From Providencia rettgeri (lineage in GTDB: Bacteria > Pseudomonadota > Gammaproteobacteria > Enterobacterales > Enterobacteriaceae), in NCBI RefSeq assembly GCF_041075285.1, contig NZ_CP163512.1, positions 2,914,001 to 2,978,000 on the forward strand: a stretch of 64,000 bases of DNA. The letters run 5' to 3'. Below the pieces are notes generated by a model, which searched no databases, had not been told where the DNA came from, and was given only the letters and a program-made list of their open reading frames with translations. A program made the translations under genes and the position numbers. Positions 17,580 to 27,756 of this stretch are shown here, piece after piece. Within the stretch, counting starts at the first letter, position 1, and each line of letters starts with the position of its first letter.

Positions 17580-18701
17580 ATGATAGCCACTCACCGCCAC
17601 CGTTTGTTCACATTATTGCTAATGGGGATTTCGCTTCTGTTATGCCGCCCCGCACTGTCAGCAACACCATCGACCTCCCTTGAGCAAATTCACGACCTCG
17701 GCGTGCAATCCATCAATGGCGATGGCGTCCCTGTTGACCTCGCTAAAGGGCGTTACTATATTCAGCAATCCGCTTTGCAGGGCTATCCCCTCGGTCAGTA
17801 CCATTTGGGGATTCTGTTTTTCACGGGTGAAGGCGGTCCTCAAAACTCAGCCTGTGCAATGTGGTGGCTGGAAAAAGCCATCGCCGCGAATAATGACGTT
17901 CGTGAAATGGCACAGCAAGCGTTAAATGAGATACGGGAAGATATCACTGCCACAACAGAAGTGGCTGATGAACAACGTTGCCAACAATATTCGTACAACT
18001 TAATCAGCTTACCAATTACCGAGCCAGTTAACGCTGAACCGCAAGTTAACGTTATTGAACTCTCCGACAAGGGAAATCAGGCACTACTCGAGGCATTAAA
18101 CAACCATAAGCCACACCTGCTTTATACCCACATTTGGACATTACAAAGCGAACTGGCTAAGATATGGCAACCTATTGCCGAGCACCGTGAACGCCTGATG
18201 CTCGCCGCGGCACATAAAGCCCATATTCAGCAAAAAGCTGCCCCCGTAATCGATGAAGCGGAGTCTGATGCCCCCTCTGAAGTGATCATTACTCTTGTAT
18301 TACCGCCGTCAGAACAAAAAGGTGAAACTGAACAAGTAGAATCGATGCCAGTCGATATGCCTAGCAAGCCGATAGAAGTCACGATCCCCGCGACAAAAAA
18401 TGCCTCTGTGCATACTAATTTAGGTGGCGACATTCGCTCAGCGCCACCTCGCCATTACACATTACAATTAGGCAGCGCTGGCAGCCCTGAAGGGCTTGAA
18501 GCACAAGCTCGTCGATATAAATTACGTAATTATTTGGTCTATGAAACAGTGAGAAATAACCGCCAATGGTATGTTTTAGTGTACGGCGAATACCCAACAA
18601 TCCGCGCGGCAAAACATGCCATACAAGTCTTACCTTCTACATTTCAACGCGATAAACCATGGGTGCGCAGCATACAGCAGGTTCAATCTGAACTGAACTA
18701 A
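17580..18701 (+). CDS. Sel1-repeat and SPOR-domain envelope protein at the end of the fimbrial operon
   Basis: This 373-residue protein starts with a signal peptide (ending ALSA). About two Sel1-type repeats follow at residues 35-105 (landmarks YYIQQSALQGYPLGQYHLG and MWWLEKAIAANN), then a Pro/Glu-rich middle. A SPOR domain occupies the last 80 residues (HYTLQLGSAGS, QWYVLVYGEY). SPOR domains bind denuded septal peptidoglycan, and Sel1 repeats bind proteins. It lies 68 bp after the adhesin on the same strand. Its position suggests a role in placing or anchoring the fimbrial machine in the wall; that is inference. Confidence 0.8.
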   Translation: MIATHRHRLFTLLLMGISLLLCRPALSATPSTSLEQIHDLGVQSINGDGVPVDLAKGRYYIQQSALQGYPLGQYHLGILFFTGEGGPQNSACAMWWLEKAIAANNDVREMAQQALNEIREDITATTEVADEQRCQQYSYNLISLPITEPVNAEPQVNVIELSDKGNQALLEALNNHKPHLLYTHIWTLQSELAKIWQPIAEHRERLMLAAAHKAHIQQKAAPVIDEAESDAPSEVIITLVLPPSEQKGETEQVESMPVDMPSKPIEVTIPATKNASVHTNLGGDIRSAPPRHYTLQLGSAGSPEGLEAQARRYKLRNYLVYETVRNNRQWYVLVYGEYPTIRAAKHAIQVLPSTFQRDKPWVRSIQQVQSELN

Positions 18702-18711
18702 TGTACCGACT

Positions 18712-18740
18712 GTTAGGTAAGTGGACCTCACTTACCTAAC
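18712..18740 (+). terminator. Hairpin closing fimbrial locus 1
   Basis: The perfect 12-bp stem GTTAGGTAAGTG/CACTTACCTAAC has a 5-nt loop and begins about 10 bp after the SPOR gene stop. There is no T-tract, so it may act as a 3' stabiliser rather than an intrinsic terminator. A second hairpin, GATAAAAG/CTTTTATC (18888-18905), lies nearer to potD and probably ends the minus-strand pot transcript. Confidence 0.6.
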
Positions 18741-18929
18741 CTATTCGTCTCAAAAATAATCACAACAATATGTTCATGCGTAATGGTCGGGGTAGGGTTA
18801 TCCCAAAGACAGATACCCCCCCACACAAGGGGCATGGGGATATCTTATTTATCATTATCAGCAAGTTTTCATCAAACTTATCAAGCTGATAAAAGCCCTT
18901 TTATCAAAACATATACGATCAGCAAACCA

Positions 18930-19979
18930 TTAACGACCGGCTTTTAGTTTTTGGAAATACTCCTCATACAGAACATTGGCATTGCCAACATCGCTTTGCC
19001 ATTCGCCTTTTTTCAATACCTCTTCACTCGGGTAAAGTGAGGGGTCATTGGCAATCTCAGCAGGTAGCATCTTCTTAGCCGCCAAATTCGGTGTTGGATA
19101 GCCAATGGACTGTGCAACTTGTGCCGCGATTTCAGGGCGCAGCAAGAAGTTAATCAGTTTATGGGCACCTTCAACGTTTTTTGCATTGGCAGGAATAGCT
19201 AAGCTGTCCATCCAGAAAATGCCGCCTTCTTTTGGCCACACCACTTCAATTGGTAAGCCTGCTTGCCTTGCAACAAACGCAGAACCATTCCATAGCATTC
19301 CCACATCCACTTCCCCTTCAATAAACGGCGTAGCGGGGTTATCCGAGTTAAAGGCTAAGATATTCGGACGCAGTTTTTGCAGCTCTTTATAGGCTTCTTC
19401 AATTTGTTTCGGATCCGTGGTATTGCCTGAATAGCCCAGTTTGTTTAACGCGACTTGGAACACTTCCCGAGCATCATCCATCATCAGTAGGCTATTTTTA
19501 TATTCCGGTTTCCAAAAATCGGCCCATGAGGTTACTGAGCTTGGGTCAACAGCTTCACCATTAATACCGATCCCTGTGGCACCCCAAATATAAGGCACGG
19601 AATAGTCGTTATTTGGGTCAAATTCTTTGTGAATTAAATTCGGATCGAGGTTTTTAAAGTTGCTCAATTTACTTTGATCAATCTTTTGCAGCATCCCTTC
19701 TTTGCTCATTTTGGCAATAAAGTAAGTGGATGGCACCACCAAATCATAAGCCCCTTCTTTATAGGTTTTCAATTTGGTGTACATGCTTTCGTTGGATTCA
19801 TAGGTGGAGTAAATCACCTTGATGCCCGTTTCTTTGGTAAATTGCTCTAATAAACCTGGGGGAACATATTCTGTCCAGTTATAGAAATACAGTACGTCTT
19901 TGTTATCGTCAGCGGCAGTTGCCGTGCCAATACTTGCAGCCATTAAACCCGCTGCCAGTAGATAGGACCATTTTTTCAT
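18930..19979 (-). CDS. potD: Spermidine/putrescine-binding periplasmic protein
   Basis: A 349-residue periplasmic binding protein of the PotD family. The signal peptide ends near TATA/ADD. LYFYNWTEYVPPGLLEQF and the later VPYIWGATGIGIN segment are typical of polyamine-binding proteins. It delivers spermidine (and putrescine) to the PotABC importer. It is the last gene of a potABCD operon and lies 159 bp after potC. That wider gap is normal for a binding protein made in excess. Confidence 0.95.
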   Translation of the reverse strand: MKKWSYLLAAGLMAASIGTATAADDNKDVLYFYNWTEYVPPGLLEQFTKETGIKVIYSTYESNESMYTKLKTYKEGAYDLVVPSTYFIAKMSKEGMLQKIDQSKLSNFKNLDPNLIHKEFDPNNDYSVPYIWGATGIGINGEAVDPSSVTSWADFWKPEYKNSLLMMDDAREVFQVALNKLGYSGNTTDPKQIEEAYKELQKLRPNILAFNSDNPATPFIEGEVDVGMLWNGSAFVARQAGLPIEVVWPKEGGIFWMDSLAIPANAKNVEGAHKLINFLLRPEIAAQVAQSIGYPTPNLAAKKMLPAEIANDPSLYPSEEVLKKGEWQSDVGNANVLYEEYFQKLKAGR

Positions 19980-20138
19980 GACTGAGTTTCCCTCAATAAC
20001 GTGTTTTTATCCCCGCCTGCATCAAGCCGTAACTTGCATGATTTAGGGTCGATATCTTATAGGCTCAATTGGAGCCCACCCTCTCGCCTTATGGCACTTA
20101 AAAAGCACAGCAAAAATGCTGTGCCATCCTATCAGTTG

Positions 20139-20924
20139 TTACTTCACTTTTTTGGCGTATTTATCTCGCATCACCCACTGGCTTAAACAGACCAGCACCA
20201 GTGACATAATCAGTAGCACCGTGGCCAATGCATTTACTTCGGGGGACACCCCCACTTTGACCATTGAGTAAATTTTTAACGGTAAAATTTCATAACTTGG
20301 CCCAGTGACAAACGACGATACCACGACATCATCCATCGATAATGTAAAGCTGAGCAGCCAACCCGCCACTATCGCGGGGAGTGCTAATGGCAGGATGATT
20401 TTACGTAAAATGGTAAATTCACCAGCACCAAGATCACGTGCAGCTTCTAACATTTTCACATCAAAGTCTTTTAATCTTGCATACACCGTTACCACCACAA
20501 AAGGCAGGCAGAAGGTAATGTGCGAAAATAGCAGCGACCAGAAACCCAGTGAAACGCCCAAGATCATAAACAGCACCAGTAAGGATATTGCCATCACGAT
20601 ATCAGGAGACATCATCACCACAAACAGCATTCCCCCCACAAAAGGCTTGCCCCGAAAGCGGTAACGAAATAGCGCAACTGCAGTTAATGTGCCAATCACC
20701 GTGGCAAACGTAGCGGATAATACCGCCATGGTTAATGAGTGCCCCGCCGCTTCTAATAAGCTGTCATTATTGCTTAAAAGTTCATACCATTTTGTTGAAA
20801 ACCCTTGCCACTGAATACCAAAACGCGATTCATTGAAGGAGTTAACAATCAAAATGATGATTGGAATATAAAGATACGCATAGACGATGGCCATAAAGCC
20901 ACCCCGCAAAGTACGCCCGATCAT
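20139..20924 (-). CDS. potC: Spermidine/putrescine ABC transporter permease
   Basis: A 261-residue inner-membrane permease with about six transmembrane helices. The EAA loop [20 protein letters not shown] contacts the ATPase PotA. Its start overlaps the potB stop by 4 bp. The length and sequence match enterobacterial PotC. Confidence 0.95.
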   Translation of the reverse strand: MIGRTLRGGFMAIVYAYLYIPIIILIVNSFNESRFGIQWQGFSTKWYELLSNNDSLLEAAGHSLTMAVLSATFATVIGTLTAVALFRYRFRGKPFVGGMLFVVMMSPDIVMAISLLVLFMILGVSLGFWSLLFSHITFCLPFVVVTVYARLKDFDVKMLEAARDLGAGEFTILRKIILPLALPAIVAGWLLSFTLSMDDVVVSSFVTGPSYEILPLKIYSMVKVGVSPEVNALATVLLIMSLVLVCLSQWVMRDKYAKKVK

Positions 20925-21784
20925 TCTTCATACGCCTTTTTATTCAAAAGCTTAGCTGCTCGGTAATACACATACAGCAATAACCCCATCATCACCGTGA
21001 GGAAAATACTGGTTGCTGCCCCAAATGGCCAATCGCGAATATTAAGAAACTGACTTTTAATCACGTTACCAATTAACAGGTTTTTCGCGCCGCCCATTAA
21101 GTCAGCGACATAAAATAGCCCCATTGCGGGTAATAGCACCAATAAGCACCCAGCAATAATACCCGGCATCGTTAATGGAATGATGATTTTCACAAAGGTC
21201 TGAAATTTATTGGCACCGAGATCTCTGGCGGCTTCTAAATACGATTTATCCAATTTCTCAATACTGGAATACAGTGGCATTACCATAAAAGGTAATAGGA
21301 TATAAATCAGCCCCAGTACCACCGCTTCAGGGGTATACATTAAGCGCATTGGTTTATCGATAATGCCAATCCACAGCAAAAAATCATTCAGATAGCCTTT
21401 GGTACTTAAAAAGACTTTCAAGCCATAAATACGGATCAGCGAGTTCGTCCAAAACGGGACAATCAGCAAAAACAGCATCAGCGGCTGAAGGCGTTTGGGT
21501 AACTTCGCCAAAATAAAGGCGAATGGATAGCCGATCACGAGGCAAAAGAAAGTGGCGATCAGTGCCATATTGAGTGAATGCAGCATCACTTCCGCATACA
21601 TTGGGTCGGATAAACGAATGTAGTTATCCCATGTGAAGATCAGATCCACTAAGTTGGTATCACTCCGCGTCAGGAAACTAGCCCCAATGATCATGATATT
21701 TGGCAAGAAAACAAACAACACCAACCAAGCGACAATCCCAGTGATGATCACATTTTGCAAGATTTTGTGTTTACGAATGATCAT
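20921..21784 (-). CDS. potB: Spermidine/putrescine ABC transporter permease
   Basis: A 287-residue inner-membrane permease. The EAA loop is [20 protein letters not shown] and about six hydrophobic helices are visible. It overlaps potA by 14 bp and potC by 4 bp, so translation of the operon is tightly coupled. Confidence 0.95.
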   Translation of the reverse strand: MIIRKHKILQNVIITGIVAWLVLFVFLPNIMIIGASFLTRSDTNLVDLIFTWDNYIRLSDPMYAEVMLHSLNMALIATFFCLVIGYPFAFILAKLPKRLQPLMLFLLIVPFWTNSLIRIYGLKVFLSTKGYLNDFLLWIGIIDKPMRLMYTPEAVVLGLIYILLPFMVMPLYSSIEKLDKSYLEAARDLGANKFQTFVKIIIPLTMPGIIAGCLLVLLPAMGLFYVADLMGGAKNLLIGNVIKSQFLNIRDWPFGAATSIFLTVMMGLLLYVYYRAAKLLNKKAYEE

Positions 21785-22880
21785 CCAGAACCACCTCCCA
21801 GCTTTCCACCCAAGTTACAGCAACTTTTTGATCCAAGGAGTGGTCAACATCGGGGTCGTCTTCATTAAAGAATTCGCTCACCATGACAATTTTGCCGTCT
21901 TCCATCTCAACCACAGAATCCAAAGTCATGCCTTTGTAGTTACGTTCACGCACATAACCGATCAGCCCTGGATGATTTTCTGTATCATTCACCTCTTCCA
22001 CACGTAAGTCTTCAGGGCGTAAAAGCACACTAACATGCTGCCCCTCTTTGACGGAAAGCTCAGTGAAAATATCGCATTCATGACCTTCAACATTGGCACG
22101 AATACGTTTGTCATCAATGCGATACAACACTTTCGCATCAAAAATATTAATTTCACCAATAAACTGAGCAACAAACAGATTTTTAGGCTCCTCATAAATT
22201 TCACGAGGTGTACCATCTTGCTCAATTTTCCCTTCACGCATGACGATGATCCTGTCAGACATGGCTAAGGCTTCTTCTTGGTCGTGGGTAACAAAAATAA
22301 AAGTAATTCCCAGCTTCCGTTGAAGGGCTTTGAGTTCATTCTGCATTTGTTTGCGTAGTTTGTAATCCAGCGCAGACAACGATTCATCCAGTAATAAGAC
22401 TTTCGGGCGATTTACCACGGCACGGGCGATTGCCACGCGCTGTTGCTGCCCACCTGAGAGTTGATTTGGCCTTCGCTGTGCAAAATCTTCCAATTGCACC
22501 ATACGCAATGCCTGATCAACCCGCTTTTGAATATCGGCTGTGGGCGTTTTTTGCATACGCAAGCCAAAAGCGACGTTGTCATACACCGTCATATGAGGAA
22601 AGAGTGCATAGCTTTGGAATACGGTATTAACGAAACGTTGTTCCGCAGGAATATCCGTAATATCTTGACCATCAAGAATAATTTGACCTTCATCGACATC
22701 TTCAAGGCCCGCAATAAGACGTAAAACCGTCGTTTTGCCGCAACCAGAAGGCCCCAGAATAGTCAAAAACTCACCATTTCGAATGGTTAAGTCAAGTTCA
22801 GAAATAATTTGTTTGCCATCAAAACCTTTATTCAAAGATTTTAATTCGACGAGTGGTGTCAGAGAGGTTGTCTCAGTCAT
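21771..22880 (-). CDS. potA: Spermidine/putrescine ABC transporter ATPase
   Basis: A 369-residue ATPase. Walker A is GPSGCGKT, the signature is [14 protein letters not shown], Walker B is [12 protein letters not shown], and the H-loop is [11 protein letters not shown]-terminal TOBE-type domain follows ([14 protein letters not shown]). First gene of potABCD; its promoter lies in the gap before fumA. Confidence 0.96.
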   Translation of the reverse strand: MTETTSLTPLVELKSLNKGFDGKQIISELDLTIRNGEFLTILGPSGCGKTTVLRLIAGLEDVDEGQIILDGQDITDIPAEQRFVNTVFQSYALFPHMTVYDNVAFGLRMQKTPTADIQKRVDQALRMVQLEDFAQRRPNQLSGGQQQRVAIARAVVNRPKVLLLDESLSALDYKLRKQMQNELKALQRKLGITFIFVTHDQEEALAMSDRIIVMREGKIEQDGTPREIYEEPKNLFVAQFIGEINIFDAKVLYRIDDKRIRANVEGHECDIFTELSVKEGQHVSVLLRPEDLRVEEVNDTENHPGLIGYVRERNYKGMTLDSVVEMEDGKIVMVSEFFNEDDPDVDHSLDQKVAVTWVESWEVVLDDHS

Positions 22881-23736
22881 TTATAATACACTCTATCCCT
22901 AGGAATAATGCAGATAGAACCGCCACCGTTAAAGACTGTATAAGCTTATCGGAGATATACTCTTCATCCTTCCCCAGCAAAGCCCAAAACCAGTAGCGCC
23001 ATTTTTCAAATTCATTGAGCCCTGCATGATAAACACTGTTTTTATAAATTGAAAGCCATTTTCGACACTTCGTTTGCCTTTCATTATGAATTTACAATAA
23101 ATAAAACTGTTTTTTGATAAAAATAAGCAACATAGCGATATATATTGTCACTTTGCTTTTATCTATAGGTTTCGCTGATACACTAAATCATAAGACTTAA
23201 GCAAAATATTATAAAATTCACAGAGTTAACCGCTTTTACATTATTCAATTAATTAATTTGAAAAATAATTTTTTCTTAAAACCCAATATAATAAATATAT
23301 CTTGATACACTTCGACTGAATATTTTCCTGTTTAAAAACAAGATATCAAAAAACTGAATCGTTTAAATTCAAAATTTATTTACAAAGATGATATCATTCA
23401 AAAACAGATCATCCCTAACGGGGGAACAATAAGTCAATTTGCCATCAAATATATTTTTATGTGATTTATCTCTAATTTTTTCGGGGAAATGATTTTTATT
23501 TCGATAACTTTAATCAATATCATGTTATCAATCGCATCCCTTTGAATATAATGGCCAAATTGGTATAATCCCAACCTAATTTGTGACTTTTCGTGATTGC
23601 TTTTGTAGTTTTGTTTCATTATTACACTTATACGTTTTACTTTGTTCCTTTGTACTGAATTTATTAAAGAATAAACATAAGCCTACGGGTGATTATTTTC
23701 GGATCTTCCACTGAAATTAATATGTGAGTGAGCAAA
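22881..23736. other. Long divergent intergenic region between potA and fumA
   Basis: This is 856 bp of A/T-rich sequence with no gene I can support. It must hold divergent promoters for potABCD (minus) and fumA (plus). I could not pick out a specific operator, riboswitch or repeat. Confidence 0.5.
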
Positions 23737-25383
23737 ATGGCCAATAAAGAGTTTTTTTATCAAGAACCTTATCCTCTATCTGAGGATAAAACTGAATATA
23801 TCCAAGTTTCTGATAAATATGTTTCTGTCGAGCAATTTGCCGGAAAACCAATTTTAAAAATTGAACCTGAAGCCCTAACACTACTTGCTGAACGTGCGAT
23901 TTATGAATCACAGTTTTTTCTAAGAGCCGCCCACCAAAAGCAAGTTGCGGCTATCTTGCATGATCCAGAAGCCAGTGAAAACGATAAATACGTGGCATTA
24001 CAATTGTTGCGTAACGCTGAAATTTCAGCAAAAGGTATCTTACCAAACTGCCAAGATACAGGAACGGTTGCGGTTGTTGGGAAAAAAGGCCAGCAAGTTT
24101 GGACGGACTGTGATGATGAAGAGTATCTCTCTCGCGGAATTTATAACGTCTTCCAACAGGAAAACCTACGCTTTTCTCAAAATGCCCCCCTTGATATGTT
24201 TAACGAGGTGAATACAGGCACCAACCTACCTGCACAGTTTGATATTTTTGCCACCAAAGGTGATGAATACCACTTCCTGTTCGTCAATAAAGGTGGTGGC
24301 TCTGCCAATAAATCTGCGCTTTATCAAGAAACCAAAGCAACACTAACCCCCGCTAAATTAAAAAATTTCTTAATTGAAAAAATGCGCAATCTGGGAACAA
24401 CCGCATGCCCACCTTATCATATTGCCTTTGTTATTGGTGGAACTTCGGCAGAAACCACTCTGAAAATAGCTAAACTGGCCTCTGCAAAATACTATGACAA
24501 TTTACCGACTACTGGTAATGAGTATGGTCGTGCTTTCCGTGATATTGAGCTAGAAAATGAGTTATTAGAAGCCTCACGTCACCTTGGCTTTGGCGCACAA
24601 TTTGGCGGTAAATATTTTGCTCACGATGTCCGCGTTGTGCGTTTACCTCGCCATGGTGCTTCTTGCCCAATTGGCTTAGCCATTTCCTGTTCTGCTGACC
24701 GTAATATCAAGGCGAAAATCACCAAAGATGGTTTATGGCTTGAGAAAATGGAGCACAACCCAGCGCAATATATCCCTGAATCGATGCGTACTCAAACAGA
24801 GGGTAAAGTGGTGCATATCGATCTTAACCGCCCAATGAAAGATATTTTAGCGGAGTTAAGTAAACACCCTGTGTCAACCCGTGTATCCCTGAGTGGTCCA
24901 CTTATCATCGCCCGTGATATCGCACATACCAAGCTAAAAGAGCGTTTAGATAACGGCGAAGAATTACCACAATACTTCAAAGATCATATGGTGTATTACG
25001 CGGGGCCGGCGAAGAAACCGGAAGATATGGTATCAGGCTCGTTAGGCCCCACTACGGGTAACCGTATGGATCCTTATGTTGATCTGTTCCAATCTCACGG
25101 TGGCAGTATGTTGATGCTGGCGAAAGGTAACCGTACTCAAGCCGTGACAGATGCCTGTAAAAAGCACGGAGGTTTCTATTTAGGTAGTATTGGGGGATCT
25201 GCGGCGATCTTAGCGCAAGAATATGTTAAGAGCCTCAATTGCTTAGAATATCCAGAGCTGGGCATGGAAGCGATTTGGAAAATGGAAGTGGAAGGGTTAC
25301 CAGCCTTTATCCTTGTTGATGACAAAGGCAATAATTTCTTTGAACAAGTTCAAAATGAAACTTGCCAAAAATGCATCAAATAA
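23737..25383 (+). CDS. fumA: Class I (4Fe-4S) fumarate hydratase
   Basis: This enzyme interconverts fumarate and malate in the TCA cycle. A GTG start at 23728 is possible, but the ATG at 23737 gives 548 residues and places the cluster cysteines at 105 (PNCQDTGT), 224 (TACPPYH) and 318 (ISCSADRN). As I recall, this is the same length and numbering as E. coli FumA. GGTSAET and [15 protein letters not shown] are other family landmarks. It is monocistronic and ends at a strong hairpin shared with the fimbrial genes that face it. Confidence 0.96.
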   Translation: MANKEFFYQEPYPLSEDKTEYIQVSDKYVSVEQFAGKPILKIEPEALTLLAERAIYESQFFLRAAHQKQVAAILHDPEASENDKYVALQLLRNAEISAKGILPNCQDTGTVAVVGKKGQQVWTDCDDEEYLSRGIYNVFQQENLRFSQNAPLDMFNEVNTGTNLPAQFDIFATKGDEYHFLFVNKGGGSANKSALYQETKATLTPAKLKNFLIEKMRNLGTTACPPYHIAFVIGGTSAETTLKIAKLASAKYYDNLPTTGNEYGRAFRDIELENELLEASRHLGFGAQFGGKYFAHDVRVVRLPRHGASCPIGLAISCSADRNIKAKITKDGLWLEKMEHNPAQYIPESMRTQTEGKVVHIDLNRPMKDILAELSKHPVSTRVSLSGPLIIARDIAHTKLKERLDNGEELPQYFKDHMVYYAGPAKKPEDMVSGSLGPTTGNRMDPYVDLFQSHGGSMLMLAKGNRTQAVTDACKKHGGFYLGSIGGSAAILAQEYVKSLNCLEYPELGMEAIWKMEVEGLPAFILVDDKGNNFFEQVQNETCQKCIK

Positions 25384-25427
25384 AGTGAATAAACGGAACT
25401 TTCACTGATACATTGACAGTTAAACGC

Positions 25428-25457
25428 AAAAGAGCAGACATTTAGCCTGCTCTTTTT
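25428..25457. terminator. Bidirectional intrinsic terminator between fumA and fimbrial locus 2
   Basis: The perfect stem AAAAGAGCAG/CTGCTCTTTT with a 9-nt loop has T-runs in both directions. It lies 45 bp after the fumA stop and 20 bp after the stop of the minus-strand adhesin gene, so it can serve both. Confidence 0.85.
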
Positions 25458-25476
25458 GTTATGTTCACGCTATCAC

Positions 25477-26442
25477 TCAATAATAGTTAATACGAACAAT
25501 CGTTGATGCTTTAAATCCGCCTGTCTTTACTGTTCCTGTTTTCTTAACGGTTGCACTGTAATCTCGGGTTACAGACGTACTGCCTTGCGGTAAATTCCCG
25601 AAAAATTGGAAGTAATTAAATCTAACGTTATTGTTTTTATCATCCTGAATCGTTAAGTTTGTGCCATTTTTTAAATCAATTGCATATTCACCATTTAATG
25701 AGTCAGTGGTTTCAAAATTAACATTCATGGAAAAGTTATCAAGACAGCCTCTTTTTACCGCTTGAACTTGAAAGTCTTTTTTAAACTCTTTACCTTGATT
25801 AAGCTCTGTGACCATCAACTGGCCAAAGTCTATTTGCTGAGATTCAGGGAAAACCTTAATATCAGCGCCACATTTTAAAAAGCGGATCCCTTGAAGCCCT
25901 GAAATAGAATAGCGCAGGTTTTTAGCACCAGGGGTGATATTAAGCCCTCCGCTTCCATCAAATTGGAAAACAGTAAATTGGTCATCCCCCATATAATGTC
26001 CAGATGGCGGTACATTCCCCGTGACTTTAATGTATAACGTAAAAGTCACAGTGACGGTCACATTTTGCTTACCGCTAATCGGTGGTGTGCCTAAGCTAAC
26101 TCTTTGTTTGTTATTTTCAAGTTGCTCCCCTTGATAGTTAGCCCCAAGCAACAAGCCTGTCCCTAGCTTTTGCGACGTTGGGTTAAAATACATATGAACA
26201 ACGTCAATCTTATTCCCTAATACGTTATCGCAAAATACCGTTACGGTCATCGGGTCAGATTGCCAAATCACTGTTCCCGGAGGAATATCAGCAGGAATAG
26301 CAAGCTGCCCTACTGGGACCGGGGGTTTAATCACAACCCCAGATCCTTTTTCCACACAGTCTAAAGCAAATACTTTCGGGCTCATAAAAACAAATAAGAA
26401 TAAAAAGTAGACACCATATTGCTTAAAAAATTTGTGTATCAT
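25477..26442 (-). CDS. Fimbrial tip adhesin, locus 2
   Basis: This 321-residue protein has a signal peptide (ending FALD), an N-terminal domain of about 160 residues with two cysteines, and a C-terminal pilin domain starting near RFLKCGADIKVFPESQQIDFG and ending VRINYY. It is the last gene of a five-gene chaperone-usher operon, the usual adhesin position. The receptor is unknown. Confidence 0.8.
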   Translation of the reverse strand: MIHKFFKQYGVYFLFLFVFMSPKVFALDCVEKGSGVVIKPPVPVGQLAIPADIPPGTVIWQSDPMTVTVFCDNVLGNKIDVVHMYFNPTSQKLGTGLLLGANYQGEQLENNKQRVSLGTPPISGKQNVTVTVTFTLYIKVTGNVPPSGHYMGDDQFTVFQFDGSGGLNITPGAKNLRYSISGLQGIRFLKCGADIKVFPESQQIDFGQLMVTELNQGKEFKKDFQVQAVKRGCLDNFSMNVNFETTDSLNGEYAIDLKNGTNLTIQDDKNNNVRFNYFQFFGNLPQGSTSVTRDYSATVKKTGTVKTGGFKASTIVRINYY

Positions 26443-26455
26443 GATTTATACACCT

Positions 26456-27007
26456 TTATATGTAAGTAATATTTAAGGTAATTTGCGTCTTAATATTACC
26501 TACTGTTAATTCACTTCTTGGACGATAACTTTCCAACATGGAATAGATAACAATCTGTTGATTATCATCAAAATAGATTGGGTAGTTACGATATTCCCCA
26601 TTCGGGATGGTATTACCTTGTTTATCCAACAACCGAATACCATAACCGTCTAAAATTGTTTTACCGCCAAATAAATTACGGTCAGTACTCTCCGTCGGTT
26701 CAGATATAAACATGATCCTAACAACTGGATCTCTATCATCACGATCCCGCTTCGGAAATAGGCAATCATCAAACTTAAGTTTGATCTCATGTTTAGGACT
26801 TCTGTCGCCAATGTGATTAAAATAATTAAGGGAAATTGAGCCTAATTCAATATTTTGGTCAAGGGATGAAAATGTGATTTTACACGGCAATGCCACTACT
26901 TTGCCGGTAAAATTGAGATCCCCTCGCATCATACTGCTGTCTGCATAAACATGACACCCAAACAGGGATAGCATGAAGAGGCATATTGAAAGGCAACAAT
27001 TTCTCAT
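26456..27007 (-). CDS. Minor fimbrial subunit, locus 2
   Basis: A 183-residue pilin-like protein. The signal peptide ends near VYAD and LNFTGKVVALPCKITFSS is a classic pilin start. The second cysteine lies in DDCLFPKRD, and LDGYGIRLLD and a final ITLNITYI strand follow. It is 10 bp after the chaperone and 13 bp before the adhesin, so it is probably the tip adaptor. Confidence 0.88.
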   Translation of the reverse strand: MRNCCLSICLFMLSLFGCHVYADSSMMRGDLNFTGKVVALPCKITFSSLDQNIELGSISLNYFNHIGDRSPKHEIKLKFDDCLFPKRDRDDRDPVVRIMFISEPTESTDRNLFGGKTILDGYGIRLLDKQGNTIPNGEYRNYPIYFDDNQQIVIYSMLESYRPRSELTVGNIKTQITLNITYI

Positions 27008-27017
27008 CTCTAACGTC

Positions 27018-27746
27018 CTATTGGTTTTCTTTTGATAACTGACATATCGATGCTGAACACTGATAGGTCAACATTTTCATTCCACCGTAATCATCCATAT
27101 ACCCTGCATAAAGTTGGCTGAAATTTGCACTCGGCACAGAAACACTTTCTTTTGATAATGGCGCAACCATGGCACTATCAAAACCAGGAAAATTATTCTT
27201 ATTATTGTTACTTAGATACCCTAATGTGATGTAATATTTCGTTGGGTTTTCAATAAGTAATTGTCCTCCCGTATGAGTGAACTTTAATTGTTTCGCCCAA
27301 ACTTTATCGCTGTTGTTTTCAATTTGAGGTGGTCGATAAAACATTTTTAAACGGCTCTGGATTGCAATTTGCACCACATTTTCTTTATCGGAAACAGGGG
27401 GAATTTCACGGACATTTAAATAGAATAACGATTCTCTATCTTGGGGAAGTGCATCAATCCCTTCGGTTTTAATAATTTTAATTTGGTTTTTAGCATTCGG
27501 TTCAACGCGCTGCATTGGCGGCAATACCGTAAAAGGCTCTGAAACCTTATTCCCCTTTGCATCTTCCATCCATGATTGCGCCAGATACGGCATTGTTTTA
27601 CTTTGGTTATTAATAACCAAACTAATGGATTTATCTTTACCCGGAAAAACAATACGAGTGCGGTCAATATTGATTGCCGCAGAGGCAACTTGCATGCCGA
27701 CAAAGACGAATGAAATCCCGAGGGAAACAGCATACTTTTTACTCAT
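27018..27746 (-). CDS. Periplasmic fimbrial chaperone, locus 2
   Basis: A 242-residue PapD-like chaperone with a signal peptide ending ASAA. Landmarks are INIDRTRIVFPGKDKS, MQRVEPNAKNQIKI, LPQDRESLFYLNVREIPP and RLKMFYRPPQI. Unusually, the C-terminus has two cysteines (YQCSASICQ), which may form a disulfide. It lies 10 bp after the usher. Confidence 0.93.
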   Translation of the reverse strand: MSKKYAVSLGISFVFVGMQVASAAINIDRTRIVFPGKDKSISLVINNQSKTMPYLAQSWMEDAKGNKVSEPFTVLPPMQRVEPNAKNQIKIIKTEGIDALPQDRESLFYLNVREIPPVSDKENVVQIAIQSRLKMFYRPPQIENNSDKVWAKQLKFTHTGGQLLIENPTKYYITLGYLSNNNKNNFPGFDSAMVAPLSKESVSVPSANFSQLYAGYMDDYGGMKMLTYQCSASICQLSKENQ

Positions 27747-27756
27747 ACATCATTCC

